The notes under the pieces are model-generated. The model ran no database searches. It was not told where the DNA came from and saw only the letters and a program-made list of their open reading frames with translations. A DNA stretch of 35,283 bases, taken from NCBI GenBank assembly GCA_905182985.1, contig CAJJDN010000064.1, positions 3,901-39,183 of the forward strand. The letters are read 5' to 3'. Origin of the DNA: Paramecium sonneborni. Taxonomy: Eukaryota > Ciliophora > Oligohymenophorea > Peniculida > Parameciidae. This document shows positions 1-12,000 of the stretch, piece after piece (position 1 is the stretch's first letter; every line of letters begins with the position of its first letter). The position numbers were made by a program, and so were the translations under genes.

Positions 1-480
1 TTTAAAATATAAAAAATACGATATTCAATTAAAATATAAAATGAAAAATATTCGAACTAATTAAAATAAATATACAATAAAACATTATTTATTCGATTAA
101 AATATAAAATGAATTCTTTATAGAATTGCAAAAAAAATAAATAATACTGAAACAAATTTAAATAAATATTGAATTTCGATTAAAATATAAATTGATTTAA
201 TTTCTTATCCTTTTTAGAATTACAATATAAAATGAATAATATTTTATTGGACTAAAATATAAAATGAAGATATTTGATTTAATTAAAATAAATATTAAAT
301 TAAAAAAATGTTTAATTTCGATCAATATAAAAATTACATTTTTTTCTTAATCCATTTCGAATTAAAATATAAAATGAAAATTTTTGATTTATTTAAAATA
401 AATATTAAAGGAAAAAAATATTAAATTTGAATTAATAAATAAAATGTATTAATTTCTTAAAAATGAAAAAATTATTTAGT
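1..480. repeat. AT-rich degenerate repeat tract
   Basis: The tract holds imperfect copies of a short motif close to attaaaatataaaatgaa, near positions 28, 96, 178, 222, 251 and 361. Two longer units of about 110 bases, starting near 251 and 361, share the same order of sub-motifs: the short motif, then a tgattta(a/t)ttaaaataaatattaa block, then a poly-A stretch. Earlier copies are spaced irregularly. No coding frame of note was found. It may be an old minisatellite or subtelomeric filler; no telomeric repeat is present. Confidence 0.55.
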
Positions 481-565
481 TGAATCAATTAATGTTCAAT
501 TAAACAATATTTAATTTAGATTAAAACATATAGAGAAGATTAAGATAAATTTTCGGTATTTTAAC

Positions 566-1273
566 TCATTATTTCTATATAAATGTAGAGCATTAATTTT
601 AATCTACACAATTTAGTTTCAGATAATCTTAACTATTAGAGAATATCTCAGATTCCTTTCCTATTTTCAATTTTTTCTATTCATCAAGATTATTAGTATC
701 TAAGCAATCCATTCCTTGTATAAGTGTGCTAATCTTTCTGTTGCTCTTATCATTGTTATTCTAGTGTTTGTCAACCTCAATTTATTATATTGAACTAGTT
801 TTTTGCATTTTGATATTGTCTTCTGTAAATATGTCTCTCAATTGATTCTACTTTCTCTAATATTATAAAGAGAGACAGACAACTTGGTTTGAGTTTAGAT
901 TGTAGATATTTTGCAGTTCCAAATTTAGATGATAAAGCATAATTTATAAATATTATAATAAGACAATTTCAAAAGTAGCTATATTAGATAGAAATCTAAA
1001 TTTTTAAGTTGTTTGAACTATTGCTGATCCAGTTTTATCAATAAATATTGTTAGATTTTCATCTATGTTATTGAAAAATTCTAATTCGAATATGTAAGTG
1101 TATTTTTTATATTGGTGACAATGATAGTAATATGGAAAATTAATTAATTTAATTTCTCTAATTTTATACTGTAGTGTAAGTTTATGGTAAATAACTGACA
1201 ATTAAATGGGTGGATAGCCATTTTTATTGATTAAAAGCATAAAATTGCTGGAGATTAATTCAAGATATAACAT
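566..1273 (-). CDS. Unrecognised 235-residue protein
   Basis: With TGA as the only stop, a single minus-strand frame runs from ATG (1271-1273) to TGA (566-568), 236 codons without an intron. The N-terminus is hydrophobic (MLYLELISSNFMLLINKNGY). The middle is mixed hydrophobic and aromatic. The last 100 residues or so are polar and rich in Asn, Gln, Lys and Asp, as is usual for a flexible tail in this kind of genome. In the standard code it breaks at TAA and TAG codons. I do not recognise a family. Two blocks could conceal a small intron, but none is needed to keep the frame. The length without TGA and the residue mix of the C-terminal half argue for a real gene. Confidence 0.55.
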
Positions 1274-2089
1274 GAGATTAAAAAGGAACATACTTAATAA
1301 TGTTATTTTTATTAGAAGTTTTAAAATAATAATTAAGAATCTTTAATTAAGCTATTAATGGAACTTTAATTAGATCTTTTGAAAAATAATATATCAAAAT
1401 GGCAAGGCCCCATTTTTAATAAATATTTTTGGCCTCTTTTTTTTTTAACACCCTCACTGAGCACGCTTTCATACTTTTTTTACAAAAAAAAAACAATGCA
1501 AAGCCTTTTTCAAAACCTTTTAAAAGCACCCTTTAAATATTTAAATTTGGTTTGGGTTCTTATGGGTTTGTGGTACCTATAAATTACTCATACTTCGTAA
1601 AGGGTTTAAGAAATTTATTAATTAAAACTTATTATATAATATTACAATAAAATTATTGTCCAAATTACCTTTATAATACCCTAGACTATATAGGATTAAG
1701 ACAAAACTATCAAAAAGCATATTAAGCATTTAACTGTCCATAGTGCTTATAATTATAATGTTAACAACAGGATATATCTATTCGGCAATGGTTAAAAGCG
1801 TTAATAAAGTAATTATTATTAGATGAAATATAAATTAATTGTTTATTTTATGATATGGTTTTTAATAATATTCATTTCTTTTATTATTATTCTTATATCG
1901 AGCCATTCAAAAGTAGGCTTCCCTTTGATTTTAGTAAAGATTTTAAATCTACTCCTCCATAATTTACGAATTCTCCTTTCAAAATAAGAGCATTTTCAGC
2001 TTAAAGCACTGGTGTCTAGGATATTCTAAGGATTGTAAAGGGGTTAGCTAAATAAGTTATAAATAAATAATACTTTCTAAAAGGGCATT
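1274..2089. other. Intergenic, with a base-composition island
   Basis: No gene could be supported. Positions 1399-1580 are clearly richer in G and C than anything around them and contain long A and T runs (ggcaaggcccc, ggcctc, then tgagcacgc). A frame there encodes about 60 residues with two hydrophobic stretches, but nothing recognisable and no partner exon. A plus-strand frame with a hydrophobic start at ATG 1823 runs toward the damaged CFAP57-like copy, but its link to that copy is not established. Confidence 0.4.
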
Positions 2090-3690
2090 GTTAGCAAATA
2101 TAAATTAGTATAAAATATCTTAGTTAGAACGAAAAATTAATTGTTTGATGAAAGTCTTAAACTAAAATTAGTTCATTTACTATGTAATCATCTTAATATA
2201 TATATTATAGAATAAATTAACAAGGATAAAAATAAGCCAACAGAATAAGAAAAATTAGTGAATGTTCGAATCTCTATAGCCAAGACCAATAAAGGGTTCA
2301 TAATTATATTAATAGGCAAAACTGCATTATAAGTTTATGAAAATGAATAGGATGTTATAGAACAAGAATAATATGTTTAGAATTTGGTCGGTACTTATTT
2401 TTATAAAGGATGAAAATATCTATGGCATTAAATTCATTTGGCTACCAATGAGATGTATGCAGCTTTAACAATGATTTATTTTAATCGTTCTGCATATCAA
2501 GCAGCGCTAGTATCGTAATAAGTGCTGAATAATATTGTTTCATGTGAGTAAAGCTTGGAAATTGAATTATTTAAATTTAATTTAGCCATTATCGTAAAGT
2601 CAGTTTAAAAAATTTCCATTTGAACCATTATTTGAAAAAGGTGTTCACAAGGATACAATTTTAATATTGCCACAACTCCTATGAGATCTTAATAGCATCA
2701 GTGTGTGATGATAAGAATATAAAATTTTGGAATTATTCTAATGATTTTAAAGAAATGTTCTCACATCAATTCCACGAAACTGCATTACGAATGGCTATTC
2801 ATCCATTAAGTTATTAATGCGCAATTGAATTTAAGGATGGGTAATTAAATAAATATTCATTATATATAGGCTTCGATTCTATTTTATCCTAGATGATGAT
2901 CTTACATTAGTCCATAATGAGGCTACTAAAGTTTGTAATGCACTTACATATAGTGAAGGAGGTCAAATTTTAGCAGCTGTTAATGGTAATCAAATTTATT
3001 TGTATAACCCATTAACATATAAAATGATTAATGTCTTGCCTAATCACTAAACAAATCTAAAGGATCTATTATTTATTGATAAAGTATTAAAATTAATTAA
3101 ATATATTTCAGGACAATCTGTTAATTTCATAAGAAATTTACTTTCTGGAGAAAGAATCTTAGAACATGCCTAAAAGCAAAACAAGTATCAAAGTTTATGT
3201 TATGACTTTGAATACGATCTTGTTATTGGTGTTTCATAATAGAAATTAAAGGTTTATCATTAGAAGGGTTAGAACATGGTCTTAGAAGTTGATACATCTT
3301 TAGTTATCTAATAAGTTCATCTATTGATGGTAGTATCTTTTTTAGTAAAATCAAATAGTTCATTAATCGAGAAGAAGTAATAATAATATCTAATTAAAAC
3401 TAGATTACATAATTGGATCTGATAACTTGAGATGATATAGAAAACAAGATTACTAATACTTTCGCATTTAATAGTTTGTGTTTATGTTATACAACAGCTT
3501 AAGAAATAAGGTAAGAGCAGCTGAAAGTATTAGAATATCGATTATTTAATTTTTAGAGTGATGTAGATGACGCTAAGGAAGTTTAATTGAATAATAATGA
3601 CTATAAACTTAACAAAATACATGATTAACATACAAAAGAAATTAATTATCCTAAGCAATTTTATAATCAGATACAATCTATTTTAATAAG
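2090..3690 (+). pseudogene. CFAP57 (WDR65)-like WD40 gene remnant
   Basis: Fragments in the right order resemble the ciliary WD40 protein CFAP57, a doublet-microtubule and inner-arm regulator of cilia. Near 2660-2840 the frame reads ASVCDDKNIKFWNY...FHETALRMAIHP. After a 29-nt intron (2841-2869) it reads LRFYFILDDDL, then SEGGQILAAVNGNQIYLYNP, a strong match to the family's GGHLFAAVNGN blade. A second 28-nt intron (3084-3111) leads to GQSVNFIRNLLSGERILEH. Downstream, SSIDGSIFFSKI lies in a shifted frame, and the region near 3510-3640 is coiled-coil-like. Upstream parts contain TGA codons and frame changes (for example near 2405 and 2690). Family assignment is by remembered similarity. It is a decayed or partial copy rather than an intact gene, and it abuts the TPR gene tail to tail. 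Confidence 0.55.
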
Positions 3691-3692
3691 AG

Positions 3693-6600
3693 TCACCTAA
3701 AAAAGAAATAGAATTCTCTTTACAATTATTTTTTATGATAAAGCATTTTAAATTTATTAATCGCTATATTAAAAATTTCCAAAGCTTCATCTAAACGATT
3801 TAATTATTCTAAGGTTATTGCTATTAAATAATATCATTATTAACCCTTATTAAAGTAAGCAACTGACTAAGCAGAATTTTTTGAAATTGCATTTTCATAA
3901 AGTTGTAATGCTTCTTCTAAATTACCCATTTAATGTAAAAGATATCCTGGAAAATTAAAGCAAAATATTAACCTTTATTGAAATAATATTCAAAACTTTA
4001 GGACTTATTGGATAAGGGATTATCAAAACACTCTAGTGCTTCAACATATCTATTCAATTTCCCTAAAAGAATACCAATTATTATAAAATATAAATGAACC
4101 TTTATTTATATAATAGCCAAAATTGAATGAATTAATATTGATTGCCATATTATAGCAATCAAGTGATTCTTCATACCGAACCAACTATTATAAAATATTG
4201 CCTTTAATAAATTTCATCATATATACCTTTGTTTAAATAAAATTCTGAATTTTTAGGATTTATGAGAATTGCTTTATCATTAATTTCCAAGGCTTCCTCA
4301 AACGAATTTAAATAAAATAATGTATTTGCTTATATAATAAATTTTAGTGAAAACCTTTCTCAAAATAATAATCAGAGTTATTTGGACTCTATAATATTGC
4401 AAGGTCAATCTATTCTAAAGATTCTTAATGCTAATTTTTTTATTATAGAATGTTTTCTATTGATTTATAAAAATTTCAACCTTTAATTAAATAGTAATCA
4501 GGATTATCAGATTATCAGGTTATTTTAAAATGGCATCTGAAATATATGTTAAAGCTTCGTCTAAATTGTTTAAATTCAATAGCGTTTTTACTTGCAATTT
4601 ATTAAATAAAAAACCTTTTGGTAAATAAAATTTAGAGTCTTCGGGATTTTTTGAAATTGCTTCATTAAAATATTTTAAGGTTTCAAGTTATTAATAGCAA
4701 AATTAGCAAATTAGCTAATTAATGATAAGCAAAATACCTTTATGAAAATAAAGATTGGAATCTTCAAAGTTTAATTATATTGCATTTTCATAATATTCCA
4801 AGGCTTCCTAATACTGGTTGAGTTTAGATAATGTAATTGCTGCTATATAAAATATTTATTTAAACCTTTACAAAAGTAATCTTTGGGATCTTCAGGATTT
4901 AATAAAATAGCTTAATTAATTATTTATAAAGCTTCTTCTGCCCGATTTAGTTATAGTAGTGAATTCGCTAAAATAACTAATTTAAATACCTTTATTTAAA
5001 TAGCTTTTTGAATCTTCATGATTATGTTAAATTGCTTTATCATAATATTCTATAGCTTCGTCAAAAAGATTCATTTCACATAATAGATTTGCTATTATCA
5101 TTTAATCATATTACCTTTATTAAAATAGCAATCAGATTTTTAGGGATTTCTTAAAATAGCTTCATCATACAATTCCAATGCTTATTCAAAAAGTTTCATT
5201 TCATGTAGAATGTGAGCTATGAATATATCTTTTAAGAAAACCTTTAACACAATAACAATCTATATTATTAGGCTAAATTTAGATTGCTTAAGTACAACAT
5301 TATAATGCTTCCTCAAATCTAATCAATTTTAATAATGTATTTGCTAATTAATTATTAAGATTATTACCCTTTTTACAATAGAAACTGGAATCTTGAGGGT
5401 TTTTTTAAATTGCGTAATCATAAAACACTAAGGCTTCTTCAAAGCTATTCATCAGATGTAAGACATTAGCTATAGATTTTTATTTGAATTGAACCTTTAT
5501 TGCAAAAACATATTGAATCATCAGGATTTCTTTAAATGGCATCATCATTAATTTGTAAGGCTTCATCATACCTATTCAATAATTGTAGGATAGTTGCTTT
5601 TATAATAAATTTCTATTTAACCTTTGTTTAAATAATAAAGATAATTTTCAGGATTATTTTAAATGGCATAATTGTAATATTCTAAAACCTCTTCAAAACG
5701 ATTCATTTTTTCTAGAATGCAAGCTAAATAATGAAAATTTAGTAATTACCTTTTGTAAAATAAACATCTGAATTTTCAGGTTGCATTTAAATTCTTGAAT
5801 TAATTAATTCTAAACTTTCTTAAAAACGATTCAATAATAGTAAAACATTTGCTAAAGAAGTATTAAAGAATATAACATTTATTAATGTAGCATTTTGAAT
5901 CTTCAGAGTTTTTTTCTATTGCTAGATTATAACTATCTAATGCTTCTTCAAAACGATTTATTAATTATAAATTGATTGCTAAATTTAATATCAATAAAAC
6001 CTTTATTCAAATAATTTTTTGAGGCTTCAGGATCTAAATGGATCGCGAGATCATAATTTTCCAAAGCTTCATTATAATGCTGCATTCTTTGTAAAATATT
6101 TGCTATTAATAATATTATCATTTGAACCTTTAATAAAATAATAATCAGATATATCTGGTTTTAAATTGATTGCATAATTACTTTATTCTAAAGCCTTCTC
6201 TAAAAGATTCATCTTGAATATACTATTATTTATCATTCCTACAATCATAAAATTTTAGCTAAAATAGCATCTACAGAAACCTTTGTTTATGAAAGCTTTA
6301 GAATTTTAAGGGTTTCTCTGAATAGAATAATCATAAAATTCTAAGGCTTCCTCTAAACGATTCATATATTATAAAATGTTAGCTATTATGGGTTTGAAAA
6401 TCATGAAACCTTTATTAAAATAGTAATCTATTATTTTTGAAACTCAAGAGCTTCCTAAAATCTATTCTAATCTCAATTCCCTTAATTAGCAAAATTAAAA
6501 TGATTGCTTTCATAAAATTTAATCATCACCCTTATTTATATAACTTTTTGAGTCTAAAGGTAGAAGAGAAATCACAATATCATAATAATTAAGAGCTTCC

Positions 6601-7404
6601 TCTAATCGGTTCATTTTACTTAAGGTAATCGCTTTATCATTTGAATAATCTATACCTTTATTAAAATAATAATCTGGAAGCTTATTATTTTTTAAGATTG
6701 CAATATTATACTATTCTAAAGCTTCTTCTTAATAATTTAACATTAATAAAGTATTTGCTCTATAATAACAATTAAAATACCTTTCATAAAATAGTTTAAC
6801 GAGCTTTCTGGATTTTTGGAAATTTAATAACTGTAAAGGTTTAAATATTCCTCCAACTAATTTGCTTAATCTATTAATTTGATAAATTAATATAAAAAAA
6901 CCAATATTTAAAAAATTTTTGTTTACTTATAAATCTAAAGTGAAGGGATTATTTTGCTATTCAGATGATTCCTCTAAAAGATTCATTTTCTCAATAAGGT
7001 TTTGATTTTAATCTGTATAATTTTGCACTATTTCTAAATAACAAATTATTATTTCAGATAGCAATAAAAAACCTTTTTCTCATTGTTTTATTAGCCTGTA
7101 TTCAAAGATTGAAATTAATTAACTAGATGATGTAGAAATTTTAGAGACATAAGAATTGCTACAATCTGAATTTTCTCTCGGACATTAAATTTGATTAAAT
7201 GCTCTTTCATAACAACTCAATACTTCAGACTGATGAACAGAGATTACTTATTCTGAAATAATTATTAGTTTCCAAAAATAATAAAGTGAAGAAGCAATTG
7301 ATTAATACTTTATTATAAAATTACATTCAGTAAATTCAGTAATAATCGAAATAAACAAACTTTTGAACTTCTTAAACAGAATATAAAAGATTAAAATTGT
7401 ACAT
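3693..7404 (-). pseudogene. TPR-repeat gene, about 25 repeats, one intron per repeat, damaged
   Basis: Read on the minus strand to TGA at 3693-3695, the locus encodes about 25 tandem 34-residue TPR units with the usual pattern (for example NLLCEMNLFDEAIEYYDKAI...NP..S..YLNK). TPR arrays are superhelical protein-binding scaffolds; the partner is unknown. Nearly every unit has its own phase-1 GT...AG intron of 22-26 nt directly after the Asn-Lys, such as gtaatatgattaaatgataatag. This places a donor (acctttat on the plus strand) about every 127 bp. Lesions: an 8-bp tandem duplication at 4502-4517 shifts the frame; the unit near 4613-4738 has a one-base shift that meets TGA; the unit near 6410-6530 has a 97-nt exon instead of 102; one acceptor near 4073 has lost its AG. 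The 5' end (7000-7404) is unclear, with a candidate ATG at 7402-7404 and an in-frame TGA. TPR identity is secure; disabled status is inference. Confidence 0.85.
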
Positions 7405-7517
7405 GAGAGATAGATTGTAATAGAGATAATTTAATTTTCATCATCAATTTGTTAAAAATTAAATTATTAAATTTGATTTATTTTTATTGAATTAAATTTC
7501 AAATTGGAGATTTTATT
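7405..7517. other. Short divergent intergenic spacer
   Basis: This AT-rich spacer lies between the head ends of the minus-strand TPR gene and the plus-strand Rab-like remnant. It would hold both promoters. No recognisable element was seen. Confidence 0.3.
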
Positions 7518-8130
7518 TTGAGATCAATTTTAAATTTAGAAGATAAAGCAGAAAAACTTATATTAAAATAATAATTTTAGGACCTGCAGGATCTGGAAAG
7601 GTATCTTATAATGAATAAAAATAGCAATCTTTTGTATAAAGAGTAATTAATAATTAATTTAAGAAAAATATTGGATTTCCACAGAAATTCATGTTTGGTC
7701 TAAAAACTTTAAATAGATTCCTAGAATATCAAATTGTAAGTCGGGATACTGTTTGTAATGGTAGATTTGGAACTCACTTTCTAAAGTCACTAGATAGAAA
7801 TGCGCATGGTTTTATTTTTTTACATTCGATATAACAAATAAAAGATCATTTTCGGATATTCAGGTTTGGTTTGGATGTAATATTTATAAATAAAATAAGA
7901 AGCCTTATAGGAATTGAATTAAATGAGTAATGATTGTGAATTTCTTTTAATGGGATACAAATGCGATTTAGACAGAAAGACAGATTCAATTTTTTAAAGC
8001 TTCTTCATTCGTCAAAAAGAACAGGTTATAATACTTTGAAACATTAGCAAAATCAAATATTAATTGTTTAGAAACTATTGAGGAATTATCAAAGTCATAT
8101 ATTATAACGGTTTTAATTTCAAGAAAAAAT
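7518..8130 (+). pseudogene. Rab-family small GTPase remnant
   Basis: The order of motifs matches a Rab GTPase, a membrane-traffic switch. A beta strand and P-loop (IIILGPAGSGK) are followed by a 24-nt intron (7601-7624), then QSFVQRVINNQFKKN, the FGLKTLNRFLEYQI strand, and RNAHGFIFLHSI. Much later come LMGYKCDLDRK and FVKKNRLQYFETLAKSNINCLETIEEL. Key sites are lost: the DTAGQE switch II motif reads DTVCNGR, and the NKxD guanine-specificity motif reads YKCD. A TGA interrupts near 7930 and a frame change lies near 7995. No C-terminal prenylation cysteines were found. This is a decayed copy. It cannot be assigned to a Rab subfamily from what remains. Confidence 0.75.
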
Positions 8131-8213
8131 GAAGAAAATTTATTATTTATTTAAAAAAAATCTTAACTAGAATGTACTGCTTTTTGATTTTTGGATGATA
8201 TAGAAATAAATTA

Positions 8214-8890
8214 TCAATTAAATAAAATGATTTTATTGCTTTCATAAATTTCTGTATTAAATACTAGATTAATTTATTATTTTAAAAATGGTTCTTCGAA
8301 TTGAAAGTGTGAAAGAAATTCTAAAGAAAAAGTTTGGAAGAAGGTTTTCAATAATCTTAAAATTAACTATTTTAATTAATCATTTAGTGATTATACATTA
8401 CTGTTTAAATAAAATTGTACGAATTATTGATAATTTAAAAGTCTAGTCTTTAATTTTATCATACATTTTTATGAATCATAATCATATATTTTATTATTAC
8501 ATTATCCACATTCATTTTAATTATTAAATAATAAATGATTTTAAAATGAGTATTTGTGTAATTTTAACATATTAATACAAGCTACCTTTTCAGGAAAATT
8601 AACACTTATTACATTACCTTGGTGTTTACAGGTAGGATATTGAAAAGCAAAGTAACAAACACAACAATTTTTTTTAAATGTAATTATAAGATAATAATAA
8701 TGAAATTTGTATTATGAATAAATCTATAAAAGAAATAGTTTAAAGTAATATAATAGTATAAATTTGGAATTCCAAAATCATATTCAGCACATCCTTATTG
8801 GCAAAAAATAAGATATTGTTGCAATTATTTATATAAAATAAAATTTATTTAAATGTTATGATGTTCAAAAATTCTGATTTAACTACAGAA
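8214..8890 (-). CDS. Zinc-binding DC1/C1-like protein, start unresolved
   Basis: A minus-strand frame with no TGA ends at TGA 8214-8216. It carries regularly spaced Cys and His: CQQGCAEYDF, then CCVCYFAFQYPTCKHQ, then LHKYSFQNHLLF...ECGQCNNKIYDYDSQKC. That spacing resembles DC1/C1-type zinc-binding modules (His-x-His, then CxxC and a later paired Cys), which bind zinc and sometimes lipids. The final 90 residues are hydrophobic and unassigned. No convincing ATG precedes the Cys-rich part; the frame continues upstream to about 9000 without one, so an unseen first exon or 5' loss is possible. It lies back to back with the membrane-protein gene at 9046. The domain call is by pattern only. Confidence 0.5.
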
Positions 8891-9045
8891 ATCAAACTAT
8901 TCTAAGAAAAATAAGCTTAGTTTGATTATGATTCTTCTGAATAAATATAAATTTAACTACAGCAAGAAGAAAAATAGTTTAGTAATATAAAATTGACTTT
9001 AAATACCTTTAAAGAAATTTTAGGCATTTATTTAATATTTATTTA

Positions 9046-12000
9046 ATGATAAAGCAGTTCTTTTATTTTAAATGCTTTAAAGTGCTTGTTGAAGCATTAT
9101 ATATTCAGCATTTTGTTACTTCTTAAATATCCAATAATGAAGGTAATTTATTATGATTAATATAGGATGGAAAATTTAAAATCCTTATAATGGAGCGACT
9201 GTTCTTTTAACTAATTGTGCAGGAAACATAATTTTTGGAGGTTATTAAGTATTTGGATGTTTTTCAACTGCAAGAACTGAATTAATGAAATATTTTATTT
9301 TGCCTCCTCATTACAATTTACGCATTGACATTAGACACTGGAAGTTGAATATTATTTTATATTAAGAATTGATGATTGGCTAGCAACCTAAAATTTTAAT
9401 ATAATTGCAGATTAATAGTCCTAGAGTTGGCGTTATACAGCAAATACAGGACCTAATTTATGCGGTGGTTCTGGAGCAGATTAAAATTCTCCAATACATC
9501 TCAGTAATAGGCAACATACATTAAATTCAGTTATTGCCAGATTTTTCTCAGACTGTAATAACAATGTATTTATTTAAATATTTAAATGTTAGAATTTTTG
9601 GGGAATTACAGATTTCGAATTAACAGTACTTGAATGTTACTCAGGATGTCAATTTTGTCTAGATTCAACTGTAGATTGTACAATGTGGATATTATGGAAG
9701 TCACACTTTGATTTATAAAATCTAAACAATGGTTTTGAAGGTTGGATAAAAAATAGTTTTCCAGTGTTTTAATATATAACTAATAACTATTGTAAATTTA
9801 TAAATTATATTTAGTTTAAATAAAAATGCTGGGCATAAATTAAGGAGAATCAGCAATCAATAATTTTATACTTCCAGATCATAGGTCTTTCATTATTCAA
9901 TTTAGAGTTGAATATCTTTCAAATTTACCATAAACATTTAGAATTTATTTAAATGATGAATAGCAATTAGAATTTATTAGTAATTCAAGAAAGTATGTTG
10001 ATTATAGAAGTGATATAATAAATGATTCAAGGAATTAAATTAAATTAGAAATTAGGAGTATTAATGGTAGAATAGCTATTCGTGAATTGTCAATAATACT
10101 TCGAGGTCCAATAAATTTAATCTCATGTATTGATAATAATTTAGAACCTTTTGATGGGTGTTTTGCTAAACAAGAATCATGTTAATAAGGATGTATATTT
10201 TGTGTTAAAGGAGAATGCCTTATGTGTGATACTTAGTGGATTTATAATGAATTAAATAATAATTGCGAACCTTTATGTGGAGATAAATATATTATAGCAA
10301 ATGAGTAATGTGATGATGGGAATGATTTTCCATTTGATGGTTGTCATTAATGCCAATTTTCATGTCCTTTAAATTGTTAAAATTGTATATTTGGTTAATG
10401 TTAAGTGTGTATAACAGGTTACTATTATTTCAATGGAATATGTAATCAAATTTATTAAAATTTCTTTGAAGAAACAGTTCTAATATAAAATAATAATCTA
10501 AAGGGAAATTAAATTTCTTCAACTTATTACGGTGATATAAATTTAAAATAAATTGCTATTTACTATTATGAAAGATCAATTTTAATAAATGAATTTGAGA
10601 TGTTTTAATTTTAATGTAAACCTTTTTGTGAAGTTTGTGTATATGGAAAATGTATGAAATGCTTAGACAATTATTTGTTGTTAAAAAATTAATGCATCTC
10701 TAGAATTACTAAAGGAATATTTTTATTTGAAGATGGAATTCATACGAGTACAAATGAAATCGGTTGCTATAAATGTCATGAGAGTTGTCAGATTTAATGT
10801 CTATAATGTTTAAACTCATATTGTATATTATGTAAGGATGGTTGGTAACTTTTTAATGGATATTGCGTACAAATTTGTGGAGATAATCAAGTTGCTATTA
10901 TATCTTAAGAATAATGCGATTCAAATTTAGATGATTGCTTAAATTGTAATATTGTTTGTCCTTAAAATTGTTAATATTGTTAAAATACCAAAGAATGTTT
11001 AGTTTGTAATGAGTCTTATATAGTGATAGAACATGAATGTTAATTAACTTGTAACAAAGAGTGTAAAATATGTGATAAAAGTACTTGTTTAGATGATTAT
11101 TCAAATTAAGATATTAATATTGATGAAATTTAGAATTCAATTTGTGGTGATGGCATTGAATAATAATAAGAGTTGTGTGATGATGGAAATAATATCTAAT
11201 TTGATGGATGCTTTAATTGTCAGTATTCATGTCCTCTTAATTGTTTAAATTGTCTTGATGGTATTTGTTTTAAATGCGAACAATAATTCTAATTAATAGA
11301 TCATTAATGCTATGAATAATACTGTGGCAACGGTATTAAATATTAGGATGAATAATGTGATGATGGCAATATTATTGATGCTGATGGTTGTTCTTCTAAT
11401 TGTCAAATAGAAGTTCATTATAAATGTCATGAAAATTATTATGGATAATCTGAATGTCAATATTACAAATCTCCTTATATGATGTTGAAATTATTAAACT
11501 AAACATTTAATAAATATTATATTTAAATATCATTCTCTTAAGAGATTTATTTCAACGATAATTACGTTCTTGAATCACTATTTAATATTAATATTGATAA
11601 CATAAAAAATGAAGATTATGCAATTAAATTAGAATCAAATTATTAGCCAACTATTAATTAAATTCTAAATTATTAATTCATATTAGAAATAACACTTTTT
11701 ATTTCTACTAATACTACACAATCTAATATTTTACTCGTAAATGAAGCACTTAATTAAAATGATATGAAATTAATTAATCCATTCTAGAAAATTATACTAA
11801 AAGAATACATTTAAATGACTTAAGCTGATTTCGATAAAACAAGAAAACTCACTTAATATTAACAAGTTATGATTACAACTTAGGGAATAATGAGTGTAAT
11901 CAGTATAATTTCTGGAAATTTCTAGATGCTTGTTGAAATTTTAGATAACTTACAGTATATTTCTTATTTAAAATACATTAATATTAATTATCCAGAAAAT

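Noticed and set aside
1..480. CRISPR-like array
   Set aside because: The repeats are degenerate, unevenly spaced and AT-only, and the genome is eukaryotic.
9344..9366. Apparent frameshift in the 9046-13017 gene
   Set aside because: A 23-nt GT...AG intron explains it and restores the conserved HWKIDDW text; likewise for 9792-9814.
10898..11104. Minus-strand ORF of 68 residues in the standard code
   Set aside because: It is antisense to the cysteine-rich repeats of the 9046-13017 gene and has no independent support.
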